A DNA stretch of 50,411 nt from Prevotella sp. UBA2850 (GCA_002350805.1 DEFO01000021.1:1-50411), one strand, 5' to 3'; numbered from the stretch's first letter, positions 16,729 through 26,127 are shown. Made by a program: numbers and translations. Notes: a model not told the origin generated them from the sequence alone.

Positions 16729-17835
16729 TTATTTCTTTTGGAAAACACGCACATAGTCAATCTCCATCGTGACGGGGAGAGCCGACTCGTTGACACCGTT
16801 CATACCACCCCAGTCGCCTCCCCATGCCAGGTTCAGGATGACATAGAACGGATCGTCGTAGGGCCAGTCGTCACGGCCCAGTCCGCGGTTGTCGTAGCTG
16901 AGTTGCACCTTACCGTCGACATAGGTGGTGATGTTCTCATGTGTCCACTTGATGGCATAGGTGTGGAAATCGTCCTCGGCACCGGCACAATACATCTCAT
17001 GGGTCACCTGCGTGTTATTCGAGTGCACATGAGCGGTGGCATGCAGACTGGAAGAGACATAGTTGGGATTGACGCCCACCTCTTCCATGATGTCAATCTC
17101 ACCATCAGCAGGCCATGAGTGGAAATTCACAGGCATCATCCAGAATGCGGGCCATGTGCCTTTTCCCTTTGGCAATTTGATGGAAGCCTCGATATAGCCG
17201 TACTTCCATCCCTCTTTCACCTTCGCATAGACACGGCCGGAATAAATCTTACCATTCTCCTTGAAACAGTGGATGCGCAAATGGCCATCCTTGATCTCTG
17301 TCACCTTGCCACCACCGGGCGACACGTGGTTGACATAGTTCTGCAACTCGTTGTTCACCCAATGGTCTTTCTGCACCTCGTGTGTCCAGTCGTTGCTGTT
17401 CAGTTCCATACCTTCGTCGAACTCATCGTGCCAAACCAGCGAATAGCCAGCGGGAGCCTCGTATTCGGGAGCTTCTGCAGCAGCCTGTGTGACGGCGATG
17501 GTCTTACGGGCAGAACCCGACATGACGGTAATCAGACCCGAGCGAACGTTCATCTCGGGATTCTTCTCCACCTCAACGACGATGTTGCCGGCCTGCGCAT
17601 TGGTGTAGTTATTCGAAACCTTCAAAAAACTGCCGTCCACATAAGTGCCCCACTCTTTGCCTGTAGTAGTCACCTTAACAGTATAGGTGCCACCCTCTGC
17701 CGGTGCACTGATCGACTCTGTGTCGACCGTAATGGCTGCCGATGGCGTCGGGTCGTCATTATCGCTGCTGCCACATGCGATGAGTGCAAAGAGCGGAATG
17801 AGCAATGAGGCTATGTTTATTTTACAATTCATCAT
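16729..17835 (-). CDS. GH16 beta-glucanase lipoprotein with BACON domain
   Basis: Predicted endo-beta-1,3(4)-glucanase (laminarinase/lichenase type). The lipobox is LIACGSS (Cys21). Residues about 33-118 form a BACON domain (VDTESISAPAEGGTYTVKV ... KTIAVTQ), a spacer or mucin/glycan-contact module of Bacteroidetes. The GH16 domain (about 130-368) contains the catalytic motif GEIDIMEE, with E246 as nucleophile and E251 as acid/base, preceded by GTWPAFWMMP and followed by HTYAIKWTHENITTYVDGK. The protein is probably at the cell surface. A 71-base spacer with a strong hairpin separates it from the upstream binding-protein gene, and GH5 follows. Confidence 0.95.
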   Translation of the reverse strand: MMNCKINIASLLIPLFALIACGSSDNDDPTPSAAITVDTESISAPAEGGTYTVKVTTTGKEWGTYVDGSFLKVSNNYTNAQAGNIVVEVEKNPEMNVRSGLITVMSGSARKTIAVTQAAAEAPEYEAPAGYSLVWHDEFDEGMELNSNDWTHEVQKDHWVNNELQNYVNHVSPGGGKVTEIKDGHLRIHCFKENGKIYSGRVYAKVKEGWKYGYIEASIKLPKGKGTWPAFWMMPVNFHSWPADGEIDIMEEVGVNPNYVSSSLHATAHVHSNNTQVTHEMYCAGAEDDFHTYAIKWTHENITTYVDGKVQLSYDNRGLGRDDWPYDDPFYVILNLAWGGDWGGMNGVNESALPVTMEIDYVRVFQKK

Positions 17836-17849
17836 CTTCTTCCTTCAAA

Positions 17850-17888
17850 GTGAGGGCATGCCAGGGATGATCTAGGCCATGCCCTCAC
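17850..17888 (-). other. Intercistronic hairpin between SGBP and GH16 genes
   Basis: GTGAGGGCATG (17850-17860) and CATGCCCTCAC (17878-17888) form a perfect 11-bp stem with a 17-base loop. No T-run follows on the minus strand; a purine-rich GGAAGAAG comes next, just before the GH16 ATG. It may stabilise the upstream susCD-SGBP transcript or partly stop transcription before the enzyme genes. Confidence 0.7.
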
Positions 17889-17905
17889 GGTCTTTGGTTT
17901 GTCAG

Positions 17906-19846
17906 TTACTTCTTCATCAGCGTAATATCTGTCACCTTGAACTCAGCACCCGAAGGAATACCGCCAAGGTCGAATATCAGTTTCACAGCAGGAGCATCAG
18001 TGCCCTTCGACAGCTGAGTGTCGGTAAATCTCAGGACCTGTGACACACCGGCCTTCAGCTGAATGTCATTCTTATAGATGAGCGTATTGTCATCATCGTC
18101 GGTCTGGCACAGTTTGATGGTGGCACGTGTGTCGGCATTACAAATCACCACACACGAGAAGTCTACCAACTCGCTGCCGCCTATAGAGAGCCCTGTGGTA
18201 TTGAAGGCATTCTGAGCCTGCCATTCGCTGCCGCCTACACCGTCGCTGGCAACAATGGTGTAAATCTTGGCACCGGTCGACTTGTCTTCTACTGAGAAGC
18301 CAGGATTGGCAATCTGGTTCCAGCCGTTGTCAGCCCACCAGAACGACATATTGAATGCCTGCTCTGCATCGACAGCCTTCCATACGTTGGCGTCGGAGCT
18401 GTAGTCAAACGGCACCACATTGGCTGTGTTGTGCTCTGTCAGGAACACGTTGCGGATGGTGAACTCTGTACCTTCGGGAGCACCGGCAAAGTCGGTGGCA
18501 ATCTTAAAGTCGCCGTCGAATCCGGGAACGTCACTCAGTGCAATGACGTTGACACCCTTGTGCAATGGGAACTGAGCCTCGCTGAAGAACACACCGTCGT
18601 CGCCGTCTTTCTGTGGTTTCACAGTAGCCTTCACATTATCGACCGAAGAGACAATGACAATCGAGAAGTCGTAGTTCTTGTCGGCACTCAGTGTGGCGTA
18701 GTTGGCACCCTTATTGAAGTGTACCTGTGCCTGCCACTGCGAGCTGCCCGCACCGTTCATGGTGAAGTTGAAGCCTTCCTGCAGGTCGCCACTGTGCACA
18801 GGGTCGGCAATCTGCGACCAGCCGCCATCGGCAAACCAGTAGCTCATCTCGGGCTGCCAGCCGGCCAGCAGGTTCTCGCCAGCGGTAAAGCCATTGAAGC
18901 CTAACTCATCCTCGCTGCTGCCGGTCGGACGGTAGAGCATCAGACGATAGCTGTTGTCGCCGTCGTTGGCCACGAGGTCGATTTCATCCTTACTGAAATA
19001 GTCGATACGCCACATGGGGTTCTGCAAAAATGCCTCTGAGGGAACAAAGGGCATCGGTGTGCCAGCAGCGAACTTCAGCATGAGGTCGTCGCCCACAGTC
19101 ATCAACGTGAATGATGCACCCTTGACGTCAGCCTGCGCCCTTGTGTCGGCAGCGGTAAATCCACCCATCTGAAGCAAGCCGTCGTCACCGGCAGTATAGT
19201 CGGCAGTACCTACGTAGCTGAAGTTGTCTTTCTGCTCACCGGTATAGAGTGTGATGACATCGTCGTAGCACACCAGTCCGTCGACCTTCTTGGCACCGGC
19301 CGTCCATTTGCTCGAGCCGTCGCCGCCCCTGGCACCATAACCCAGGTGGGCCTTCAGCGTGTCGGCCACCACCCACTGCTTACCTTTCTCTGCAGCAATG
19401 GCATTAGCCACGCTCGCCAGGTCTTTCAGCGCGTTGTCGATATGAATGGTCTGCTCTACGGCACCCTGGCTGAAGCCGTTTCGGTTGCCTATGCGATAGA
19501 TAATCTTCTTGTCACCCGAGTGCACATACACTCGTCTCACTGTCTGCAGCGTTGACCAAGTGTCAACGGCGTCGGCATCGGCACCCGATGGTGGCAGATT
19601 CCACACATGGTAGGTGCCTGCTGCTGCGTTGGGAGCAGTGGCCTGAATGCTGTTTGACGACTGATCAACATCCACCTTGATGCTCACACCATCGACAGTG
19701 GCCAGTCCGTCTTGGTCTGCACCATCGAACTTGTCGGGTGAGCAACCTGTCATCGAAGGCATGAGAGCCATCAGCGACAAAGGCAACACAGCCTTCACCA
19801 GTCCCGCAGCCTTGCTGAATATCTTGTTTTCCATATACTTTTTCAT
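17906..19846 (-). CDS. Surface glycan-binding lipoprotein (SGBP-like) with two carbohydrate-binding modules
   Basis: Predicted outer-surface lipoprotein that captures glucan for SusCD. The lipobox PSMTGCS is at about residue 35 from ATG 19846; the frame upstream begins only with TTG. After a ~100-residue Ig-like linker region the protein has a C-terminal pair of homologous modules. Their matching blocks are SYWFADGGWSQIADP ... SSQWQAQVHFN and SFWWADNGWNQIANP ... GSEWQAQNAFN; the aromatic residues are typical of CBM4/9/22-like beta-sandwich binding faces. It sits directly after susD (28-base gap) and before the enzymes, the usual place of an SGBP. It has no catalytic signature. The duplication implies two glycan-binding sites. 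Confidence 0.8.
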   Translation of the reverse strand: MKKYMENKIFSKAAGLVKAVLPLSLMALMPSMTGCSPDKFDGADQDGLATVDGVSIKVDVDQSSNSIQATAPNAAAGTYHVWNLPPSGADADAVDTWSTLQTVRRVYVHSGDKKIIYRIGNRNGFSQGAVEQTIHIDNALKDLASVANAIAAEKGKQWVVADTLKAHLGYGARGGDGSSKWTAGAKKVDGLVCYDDVITLYTGEQKDNFSYVGTADYTAGDDGLLQMGGFTAADTRAQADVKGASFTLMTVGDDLMLKFAAGTPMPFVPSEAFLQNPMWRIDYFSKDEIDLVANDGDNSYRLMLYRPTGSSEDELGFNGFTAGENLLAGWQPEMSYWFADGGWSQIADPVHSGDLQEGFNFTMNGAGSSQWQAQVHFNKGANYATLSADKNYDFSIVIVSSVDNVKATVKPQKDGDDGVFFSEAQFPLHKGVNVIALSDVPGFDGDFKIATDFAGAPEGTEFTIRNVFLTEHNTANVVPFDYSSDANVWKAVDAEQAFNMSFWWADNGWNQIANPGFSVEDKSTGAKIYTIVASDGVGGSEWQAQNAFNTTGLSIGGSELVDFSCVVICNADTRATIKLCQTDDDDNTLIYKNDIQLKAGVSQVLRFTDTQLSKGTDAPAVKLIFDLGGIPSGAEFKVTDITLMKK

Positions 19847-19873
19847 TTCAACTGTTCTATTCTTCAACTCATA

Positions 19874-21403
19874 TTAATACTCGTTCTGCACAAGAGCAGG
19901 GTCAGAGTCAAGCTCACCCTGTGCGATGGGGATATACTTCTTCTGCTCGGTCCAGCGGTTGGTGCGGTAGCCATAGGCATCGGGCACCAGCACAGAGGCA
20001 GCCTTGCCTGAGCGCACCAGGTCCCAGTAGCGCTTGCCCTCGCCCATGAACTCGAGGTCGCGCTCGTTCAGGATATCGTCAATCGTCACACTGCTGAGTG
20101 CAGCCAGTCCGGCACGCTCGCGCACACGGTTCACCAGCTGGGCTGCTGTCGAGGCACTGCCGCCCGTAGCCAGCGTCAGCTCTGCGGCATTAAGCAAGGC
20201 TTCAGCATAGCGATAGTAACGGTAGTTGTTGTTGTAGTTCAGGTTGTTGTCGAAGGTGGCATCCTTGTTGTTCTCCGGACGCGGACGATACTTGTTCAAC
20301 CAGAGATAGGTATTCTCGTAGCGCAGGTGGTACGACTGGTCCTCGGCCATTCCGTCCATGTAGCGCAGGTCCCAGATAGTGGCATCACGGCGCACGTCGC
20401 CCTGACTGAACTTGTTGTAGGCCTCAACGCGCACGGGCAGGAATCCCCATCCGTCGCCCCAGGCATCATCACCTTTATAGTTGTTGGGCGAGATAAGGGT
20501 TGGCATCACCGTGCCACCGATAGCCAGCGGACTGCTCCAGCCACGCTCATTGCCACCGTCCTCGTAGTTGATTTCCCAGATCGACTCTTTGGTCCACTCG
20601 CCGCTCTCCTCCCAGATGTTGGCATAGCTTGGGTTCAGGCCGTACTCGCTCGATGAGACAATCTCGTTCATATAGCCCAGGGCCTTCTGATAGCGGTCTT
20701 TGTCGTTCTGGTACATCACCATCTCGGCATACATCATGTAGCACATAGCCTGAGAGGCACGGCCGGCCTGGTCGTAGCTCCAACGCATGGGGAGCACTTT
20801 CGAGTCGATCACCTCCTCAAGCTCGCGAATCAGCTCAGCATACACCTCGTCGGCCTTATACTGCGGGGCTGTGTAGGGAGCATTCAGGTTTTCCAGATAG
20901 AAAGGCACGTTTCCGAAATAGTGCCACAACATATTATAATAGAACACGCGCATGGCACGGGCCTGCATCTCGTAGCTTTTCTTGTTGGCCTCGCTCACGC
21001 TCTCGTCGGCCCATCCCAGATAGCGCAGCAGGTCGTTGCAACGCTTGATGCCCGAATAGTCGACCGTCCAGAGCGACGAGAGGGTATTGTTCTCATTGGC
21101 CTCAAAGTTGAAGAGCATGTGCCAGTTCTGCATGTCGTTCTTGGTCTCACCACCCACTAAGAAGTTGTCGCCCAGGATTTCGGCATCGATATTCAGGGCA
21201 TTGTACTGTCCGAGTCCCCAGTCGGGCCAGTGAATGGGGTCGTAGGCAGCGATCAGTGCCTCCTGCAGGTGCTCGTCGGTCTTATAGTAGTCCTCAAGGA
21301 AGTCTCCATTGGGGTTGGTCACCTCAAGGAAGTCGTCGCCGCAGCTGGTGGTCAGCAGTGCACCGGCGGCCAAAAGACTCATTGCTATATATTTTACTTT
21401 CAT
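19874..21403 (-). CDS. SusD-like starch-binding outer-membrane lipoprotein
   Basis: Lid protein of the SusCD pair, binding oligosaccharides above the TonB-dependent channel. The lipobox is LLTTSCGDDFLEV at the start of the mature protein, typical of SusD homologues. The SusD/RagB helical fold is shown by YNMLWHYFGNVPFYLENL in the N-terminal half. The C-terminal half has YRYYRYAEALLNAAELTLA, VNRVRERAGLAAL and ILNERDLEFMGEGKRYWDLVRSG. ATG 21403 (MKVKYIAMSLL) was chosen because it starts the lipoprotein signal. The gene is 46 bases after susC and 28 bases before the binding-protein gene. About 509 aa is normal. Confidence 0.95.
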   Translation of the reverse strand: MKVKYIAMSLLAAGALLTTSCGDDFLEVTNPNGDFLEDYYKTDEHLQEALIAAYDPIHWPDWGLGQYNALNIDAEILGDNFLVGGETKNDMQNWHMLFNFEANENNTLSSLWTVDYSGIKRCNDLLRYLGWADESVSEANKKSYEMQARAMRVFYYNMLWHYFGNVPFYLENLNAPYTAPQYKADEVYAELIRELEEVIDSKVLPMRWSYDQAGRASQAMCYMMYAEMVMYQNDKDRYQKALGYMNEIVSSSEYGLNPSYANIWEESGEWTKESIWEINYEDGGNERGWSSPLAIGGTVMPTLISPNNYKGDDAWGDGWGFLPVRVEAYNKFSQGDVRRDATIWDLRYMDGMAEDQSYHLRYENTYLWLNKYRPRPENNKDATFDNNLNYNNNYRYYRYAEALLNAAELTLATGGSASTAAQLVNRVRERAGLAALSSVTIDDILNERDLEFMGEGKRYWDLVRSGKAASVLVPDAYGYRTNRWTEQKKYIPIAQGELDSDPALVQNEY

Positions 21404-21449
21404 ATTGATGATCTTATTTAATTGTCCTTTATCCATTATCCATTTCCCA

Positions 21450-24400
21450 TTAGAACGACAGGTTCAGACCTACTATGTAAGTGCGGGCCTGCGGATAGAT
21501 GCCCTTGTCGATACCGAGTGATGTTCCGCCAGAAGAGATTTCCGGGTCGAAGCCCCAGTATTTTGTCCATGTAATCAGGTTCTCTGCCATCACGAAGAGG
21601 CGCAGGCGCTCAATGCGTATCTGGCGTGTCCACTGCTGTGGCAGGGTGTAACCCAGCGAGATGTTCTTCAGACGTAGGTAGCTGCCGTCGCAGATATAGA
21701 GGTCGCTCACCTGCCAGTTGGTGTTGTCACCGGCGCGCAGGATAGGATATTTGTTGGATGTTCCCTCACCGGTCCAGCGGTTCAGCATCCATGTGGGATA
21801 GTTACCCGAACCGATATCCGAGCGGTAGGTGGCATCGAACACGTCGGCACCAGCCACTCCCTGGAAGAAGGCATTGAAGTCGAGACCGCGCCACTCTGCA
21901 TTGAAGTTCAGACCGAAGTTCCAGTCGGGAGTACCCTTACCAATCTTCACACGGTCGTCGCTGGTAATCGCGCCGTCGCCGTTGGTGTCGACGAAGCGGG
22001 TGTCACCGGGACGTGCATTCGGCATGATGAGCGAACCGTCGGCATTCACGTAGGCATTCACCTCAGCCTCGTTCTGGAAGATGCCATTGGTCTTGAAACC
22101 GAAGAAATAGGGGAAAGGCATGCCGTTAGAGCCTCGCGACAGCGAACCGCCGGTGAATCCCTGCACTCCGTCGTAGTCGACAAATCCCGACTCATTACCC
22201 AGGTTCTTCAGCGTGTTCTTCGTATAGGTGGCATTGCCCTTCACGGCAAAACGTGCATCGCCAATGTTCCACTTGTAGCCCAGCTCTACCTCAACACCTT
22301 TGTTCTCCATGTCGCCCACGTTGCCGATAGGCTTGCTCTCACCCACGTAGCTGGGGATAGGCATGGTCATCAGCATACCGTTGGTCTTCTTGATGTAATA
22401 GTCAACAGTCAATGTCAGCGCATTGTTCAGGAATCCGAAGTCGAGTCCTAAGTCGGTCTGTTCGCTCTCCTCCCATTTGATGCTGGGGTTGGCAGTGGTC
22501 GATGCCTTCGAACCGATCTGCTTCACTGCGGGATTGCCGAAGAGCACGTTGTTGCCCATGGCATTCGACACGGTGTATTGGAAGTCACCGATGTTGTCGT
22601 TACCGTTCTTACCCCAGCTGGCGCGGAACTTCAAGTTCGACAGCCACGAGCGGGTAGGCTCCATGAAGGGTTCGTTGGTGATGTTCCATCCTACCGATAC
22701 CGAGGGGAAGGTACCATATTTGTTGTTCGTACCGAAGCGGCTGCTGCCGTCGCGGCGGACTGTTGCCTGCAGCATGTAGCGCTCGTCGTAGTTGTAGCTG
22801 ATACGTCCGAAGATAGAACTCAAGCGATGCTCCACGTTCGGGCCGCCCCAGCCGTTATACTCGGCAAATGGTGTGCCCAGCAGCTTGCCGTTCTCGTCGA
22901 CCTCGTAGATCACATTCGAGTTGGTATAGCTCATATAGGGCTTCTCAAGGTTGATGAGGTTCCAACGCTCGGCACCCACATAGTCGCTCTTGTTCTTCAT
23001 GGCACTCTGACCGAGCACAACGCTGAACGAGTGTTTGCCCAGCTGCTTGTCGTAGGTCAGCGTGTTCTCCACCTGCCAGTTGGTGCCTTTGTTCCAACTA
23101 GTGCCAGCCACGGTGTGCTCACCCTTGGCATTGCCCGAGTGGTAGTAGCGCGAGAGGGTGGCGTAGTCGTTGCCCCAGAACGACATGTCGACTGAGTAGT
23201 TGAAGTGGTATTTCAGGTTGTCCCACAACTGCAGGTCGAAGGTGAACTTAGGCACAAACTTGTGCGACCAGTTCTTCGAAGGGTTCAGGTTGAGGATGGC
23301 CAATGGGTTGTTCATCTCACCATACGAGCCAAACGAGCCGGGAATCGTGAAGTAGTTGCCCTGTGCGTCGCGCTGCAACTCATACTCCATGCCTTCCTCG
23401 TAAACACTATGATACTGGTTGGCCAGCGCCTCGCTGGTAATGGTGGGAGTCAGGATTGGCGACAGGTAAAGCGCAGAACCGAGCACTGAGCCAAACTCAG
23501 AGTTGGTGCTGATACCGGTGTTCTTGATGCGGGTGTAGGCCAGATTGACCGTCACATCGAGCTTGTTCAGGAAGTTACGCTCATTAGAGGCATCAAACAC
23601 GGTGTAGATATTATTCGAACGGAGCGACAGACGCTGATAGTTAGACTGTCCGTAGTTACCGCCCACGATACCTTCCTGGTCGTAATAGCCCAGCGACAGA
23701 TAGTAGTTCAGCTTCTCCGATGCGCCGCTGACGCTCACCTCATGGTTCACCACGGGTGCATTGTCGTTGAACACCAGGTCCTGCCAGTCGGTACCGAAAC
23801 CGGTGATGGCATGACCGTTCTGGTCTTTCAGGTTATACGGGTCGGCATAGAGGGGAGCCTGACCACCGTTCACGCGCAGTTCGTTCTGCATGATGGCGTA
23901 GTCGGTAGCACTCGTCACGTCGCGATGCTTCCACGCACTCTGCCATCCCATCGAGAAGTTATAGTTGATGCTGGCCTTGCCTTCCTTACCGCGCTTGGTC
24001 GTTACCAGCACGACTCCATTGGCAGCGCGGGCTCCGTAGATGGCACCCGAGGCAGCGTCTTTCAATACCTCGATCGACTCGATGTCCGAAGGATTCAGGA
24101 AGTCGATACCACCCTCGATAGGCATGCCGTCGACAATGTAAAGAGGGTCGGAGTTGTTAATGGTACCCGTACCACGCACACGCACACGAGGAGCAGCGCC
24201 CGGCTGACCAGACGATGAGGTCACGTTCACACCGGCGGCCAGACCTTTCAGGGCGTTATCCACACGCACGGGAGTCTTGCCGTTCAGGTCTTCAGCGCTT
24301 ACCTTGGCAATGGAGGCCGTCACCACACTCTTTTTCTGTACGCCGTAGCCAATCACCACCACGTCGTTCAGCATCTTCGAGTCTTCATGCAACACGATGC

Positions 24401-24668
24401 GCATGCCGTCGGCGGCCTTTACCTCCTGGCTAACGAAGCCTATATAAGAAATCACAAGCGTAGCACCCGGCTCAACACTGATGCGGAAATTACCGTCGAA
24501 ATCAGTAATCGTGCCATTCGATGCTACTCCTTTCTGAACCACAGAGGCTCCGATGACCGGTTCGCCCATGTCGTCTACTACCACTCCGGCAAACGACCGT
24601 TTCTGGGCGTAGATACCTGCCGACAACAGCAGTGTCAGCAGCAAAATGAATAACCTTTCTTTTCTCAT
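21450..24668 (-). CDS. SusC-like TonB-dependent outer-membrane transporter
   Basis: Imports gluco-oligosaccharides across the outer membrane using TonB energy. Order of parts in the 1072 residues: signal peptide (1-21, MRKERLFILLLTLLLSAGIYA), carboxypeptidase-regulatory-like domain (about 23-95, FAGVVVDDMGEPVIGASVV ... DFDGNFRISV), TonB-box region NDVVVIGYG, plug domain (about 112-235) with VRVRGTGTINNSDPLYIVDGMP and IESIEVLKDAASGAIYGARAANGVVLVTTKRG, then the 22-strand barrel ending in the terminal phenylalanine of VGLNLSF. It is the first gene of the operon, with a -7 element 56 bases before the ATG. Confidence 0.97.
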   Translation of the reverse strand: MRKERLFILLLTLLLSAGIYAQKRSFAGVVVDDMGEPVIGASVVQKGVASNGTITDFDGNFRISVEPGATLVISYIGFVSQEVKAADGMRIVLHEDSKMLNDVVVIGYGVQKKSVVTASIAKVSAEDLNGKTPVRVDNALKGLAAGVNVTSSSGQPGAAPRVRVRGTGTINNSDPLYIVDGMPIEGGIDFLNPSDIESIEVLKDAASGAIYGARAANGVVLVTTKRGKEGKASINYNFSMGWQSAWKHRDVTSATDYAIMQNELRVNGGQAPLYADPYNLKDQNGHAITGFGTDWQDLVFNDNAPVVNHEVSVSGASEKLNYYLSLGYYDQEGIVGGNYGQSNYQRLSLRSNNIYTVFDASNERNFLNKLDVTVNLAYTRIKNTGISTNSEFGSVLGSALYLSPILTPTITSEALANQYHSVYEEGMEYELQRDAQGNYFTIPGSFGSYGEMNNPLAILNLNPSKNWSHKFVPKFTFDLQLWDNLKYHFNYSVDMSFWGNDYATLSRYYHSGNAKGEHTVAGTSWNKGTNWQVENTLTYDKQLGKHSFSVVLGQSAMKNKSDYVGAERWNLINLEKPYMSYTNSNVIYEVDENGKLLGTPFAEYNGWGGPNVEHRLSSIFGRISYNYDERYMLQATVRRDGSSRFGTNNKYGTFPSVSVGWNITNEPFMEPTRSWLSNLKFRASWGKNGNDNIGDFQYTVSNAMGNNVLFGNPAVKQIGSKASTTANPSIKWEESEQTDLGLDFGFLNNALTLTVDYYIKKTNGMLMTMPIPSYVGESKPIGNVGDMENKGVEVELGYKWNIGDARFAVKGNATYTKNTLKNLGNESGFVDYDGVQGFTGGSLSRGSNGMPFPYFFGFKTNGIFQNEAEVNAYVNADGSLIMPNARPGDTRFVDTNGDGAITSDDRVKIGKGTPDWNFGLNFNAEWRGLDFNAFFQGVAGADVFDATYRSDIGSGNYPTWMLNRWTGEGTSNKYPILRAGDNTNWQVSDLYICDGSYLRLKNISLGYTLPQQWTRQIRIERLRLFVMAENLITWTKYWGFDPEISSGGTSLGIDKGIYPQARTYIVGLNLSF

Positions 24669-24723
24669 ACTTTGTTTTTAGTTATTAATTGATGATTATT
24701 TTCGCTATACAAATAAAACTGAT

Positions 24724-24758
24724 GCAAAGATAAATGAAAAAGGAGTGCCGATGACGGC
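24724..24758 (-). promoter_or_regulatory. susC promoter with adjacent dyad
   Basis: TATCTTTGC (minus strand, 24724-24732) gives a leader of about 50 bases. No TTTG is found at the right distance; instead GCCG-ATGA-CGGC (24747-24758) is centred about 34 bases before the expected start site. That fits a promoter needing an activator. Confidence 0.65.
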
Positions 24759-25374
24759 CAAAAACAGAAAAAGTGGATTTTTTGAAAGGATGTTTTTTGT
24801 TAAAATACTGGCAGTCAACCAATTTGTTTATTCTCTAAAAACAAAAAGAGTGGACGAAATATAAAGGTGTAAAAACTACAATTTACACATAAATTCACCT
24901 ATTTTAACGGTTCACGGTCAACTCAGAATGGTTAAATTAGAACGCTCGTCAGTGGCAAAACCGGGCAGCGCCCAGCACCTTGATAGCGTTCTCGCCGTGT
25001 GGACCGTTTCCTTTTCCATCTGCCTCGATGCAGCAGGTAAGGACAACCTATTTACCCTGTTTTTACTAGTCAGACTAGCATTCATGACAAAGTCAGTTCG
25101 TCTTTGTGCCTGAAACGCTGTGTTTTTATGCCCGAGACGGAGTTTTTTGATGTCTGAAACGCCGTGTATTTGTGTCTGAGACGGAATAGAGAGATTATTA
25201 CTTAAAAGGAGAAAAAGCTCAATAAAAATAGCGTTTTTACAAACACTTCATTATCAATAGGTTATGGATCTAGCATCTCTTCTTGGTATTTTATTTGACT
25301 ATTTTGAATAAAAAAAATGGAAAATTGTGAAACTTTTTCGACCTTTGTTGCGTCTAACGGTAAAAAACAACAAA
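24733..25374. other. Intergenic region upstream of susC and the DUF2807 gene
   Basis: About 600 bases without an accepted gene. It holds the susC promoter end, an AT-rich stretch, a short coding-like remnant on the minus strand (24949-25040, see findings), a 22-nt repeat (25108-25191) and a leader before the DUF2807 gene. No convincing -7 element was found for that gene; GACCTTTG at about 25340 is the nearest. Confidence 0.6.
25108..25191. repeat. Degenerate 22-nt direct repeat, about four copies
   Basis: Units start at 25108, 25130, 25152 and 25174 with the core GYCTGARACGS followed by a T-rich half (for example TGTGTTTTTAT). Spacing is exactly 22. The last unit is incomplete. Confidence 0.8.
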
Positions 25375-26127
25375 ATGAATGAAGTTATGAAAAAAGCAGT
25401 TTCTTTTTTGGCCATGGCCATCTTTTGTGTAGCAGCCCTGTCGTCGTGTGTGGAAGTGAACATGAGCAGCGAGGGCAAGAAAATCAAACCTAGCAGTAAC
25501 TTTAAAACCGTAGAGTATCAGCAGAAAGCATTCCATGAGATCGACTTGAACATTGTTGCCACCGTCGAGTTCGTACAGGGCAATGAATCGAAAGTGGTGC
25601 TCACTGCTCCCGACAACTATATCGAACTGTTCAAGTTCGAGAACAAAGACGGTGAACTGGATGTTGCTTTCGCCAGAAGAAATATTAATATTGAGGGAAA
25701 AAATGTCCACATGACCATCTATTCGCCTACTCTCAGCAGCCTCAACAACAGCGGTGTGTCGAACGTAAGCATCAAGAAACTTACTACTGAGAGCCTGGAA
25801 CTCGACAATTCCGGTGTGGGCAGCATCAACATCAAGGATTTGCAGGCCAAGACTGTCGATGTAGACTGCAGTGGTGTAGGCAATGTAACCTTGGCAGGCA
25901 GTGCCGCCTCGGCCGATCTCGACTGCAGTGGCGTAGGCAGCATACATGCTGCCGACCTGGAGGCTCAGACCGTAGAGGCCGATGTAAGTGGTGTTGGCGG
26001 CATCCAGTGCTGGGCCACCGAGAGCATCAAGGGTGACGTGAGCGGCGTTGGGTCGCTCAAATACAAAGGCGAGCCAAAAGCAAAAGACCTTCATCGCAGC
26101 GGTGTCGGCAAGGTTTCACAGTTGTAA
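25375..26127 (+). CDS. DUF2807 (GIN/head) lipoprotein
   Basis: Predicted envelope lipoprotein of unknown function. From ATG 25375 (or 25387, MKKAVSFLAMAIF) there is a lipoprotein signal with lipobox ALSSC. The rest is a putative auto-transporter adhesin 'head GIN' domain (DUF2807). FHEIDLNIVATVEFVQG begins the domain. A run of short beta-helix-like repeats with the core SGVG or SGVSN follows, seven times between about residues 125 and 250, separated by 18-22 residues. The open frame reaches back to 25327, but those residues do not look like a signal. An intrinsic terminator follows, so it is monocistronic. Confidence 0.85.
   Translation: MNEVMKKAVSFLAMAIFCVAALSSCVEVNMSSEGKKIKPSSNFKTVEYQQKAFHEIDLNIVATVEFVQGNESKVVLTAPDNYIELFKFENKDGELDVAFARRNINIEGKNVHMTIYSPTLSSLNNSGVSNVSIKKLTTESLELDNSGVGSINIKDLQAKTVDVDCSGVGNVTLAGSAASADLDCSGVGSIHAADLEAQTVEADVSGVGGIQCWATESIKGDVSGVGSLKYKGEPKAKDLHRSGVGKVSQL

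Noticed and set aside
24928..25113. 61-codon plus-strand frame upstream of the DUF2807 gene
   Set aside because: No promoter; part of it is the antisense of a protein-like minus-strand remnant, and it runs into the 22-nt repeats.
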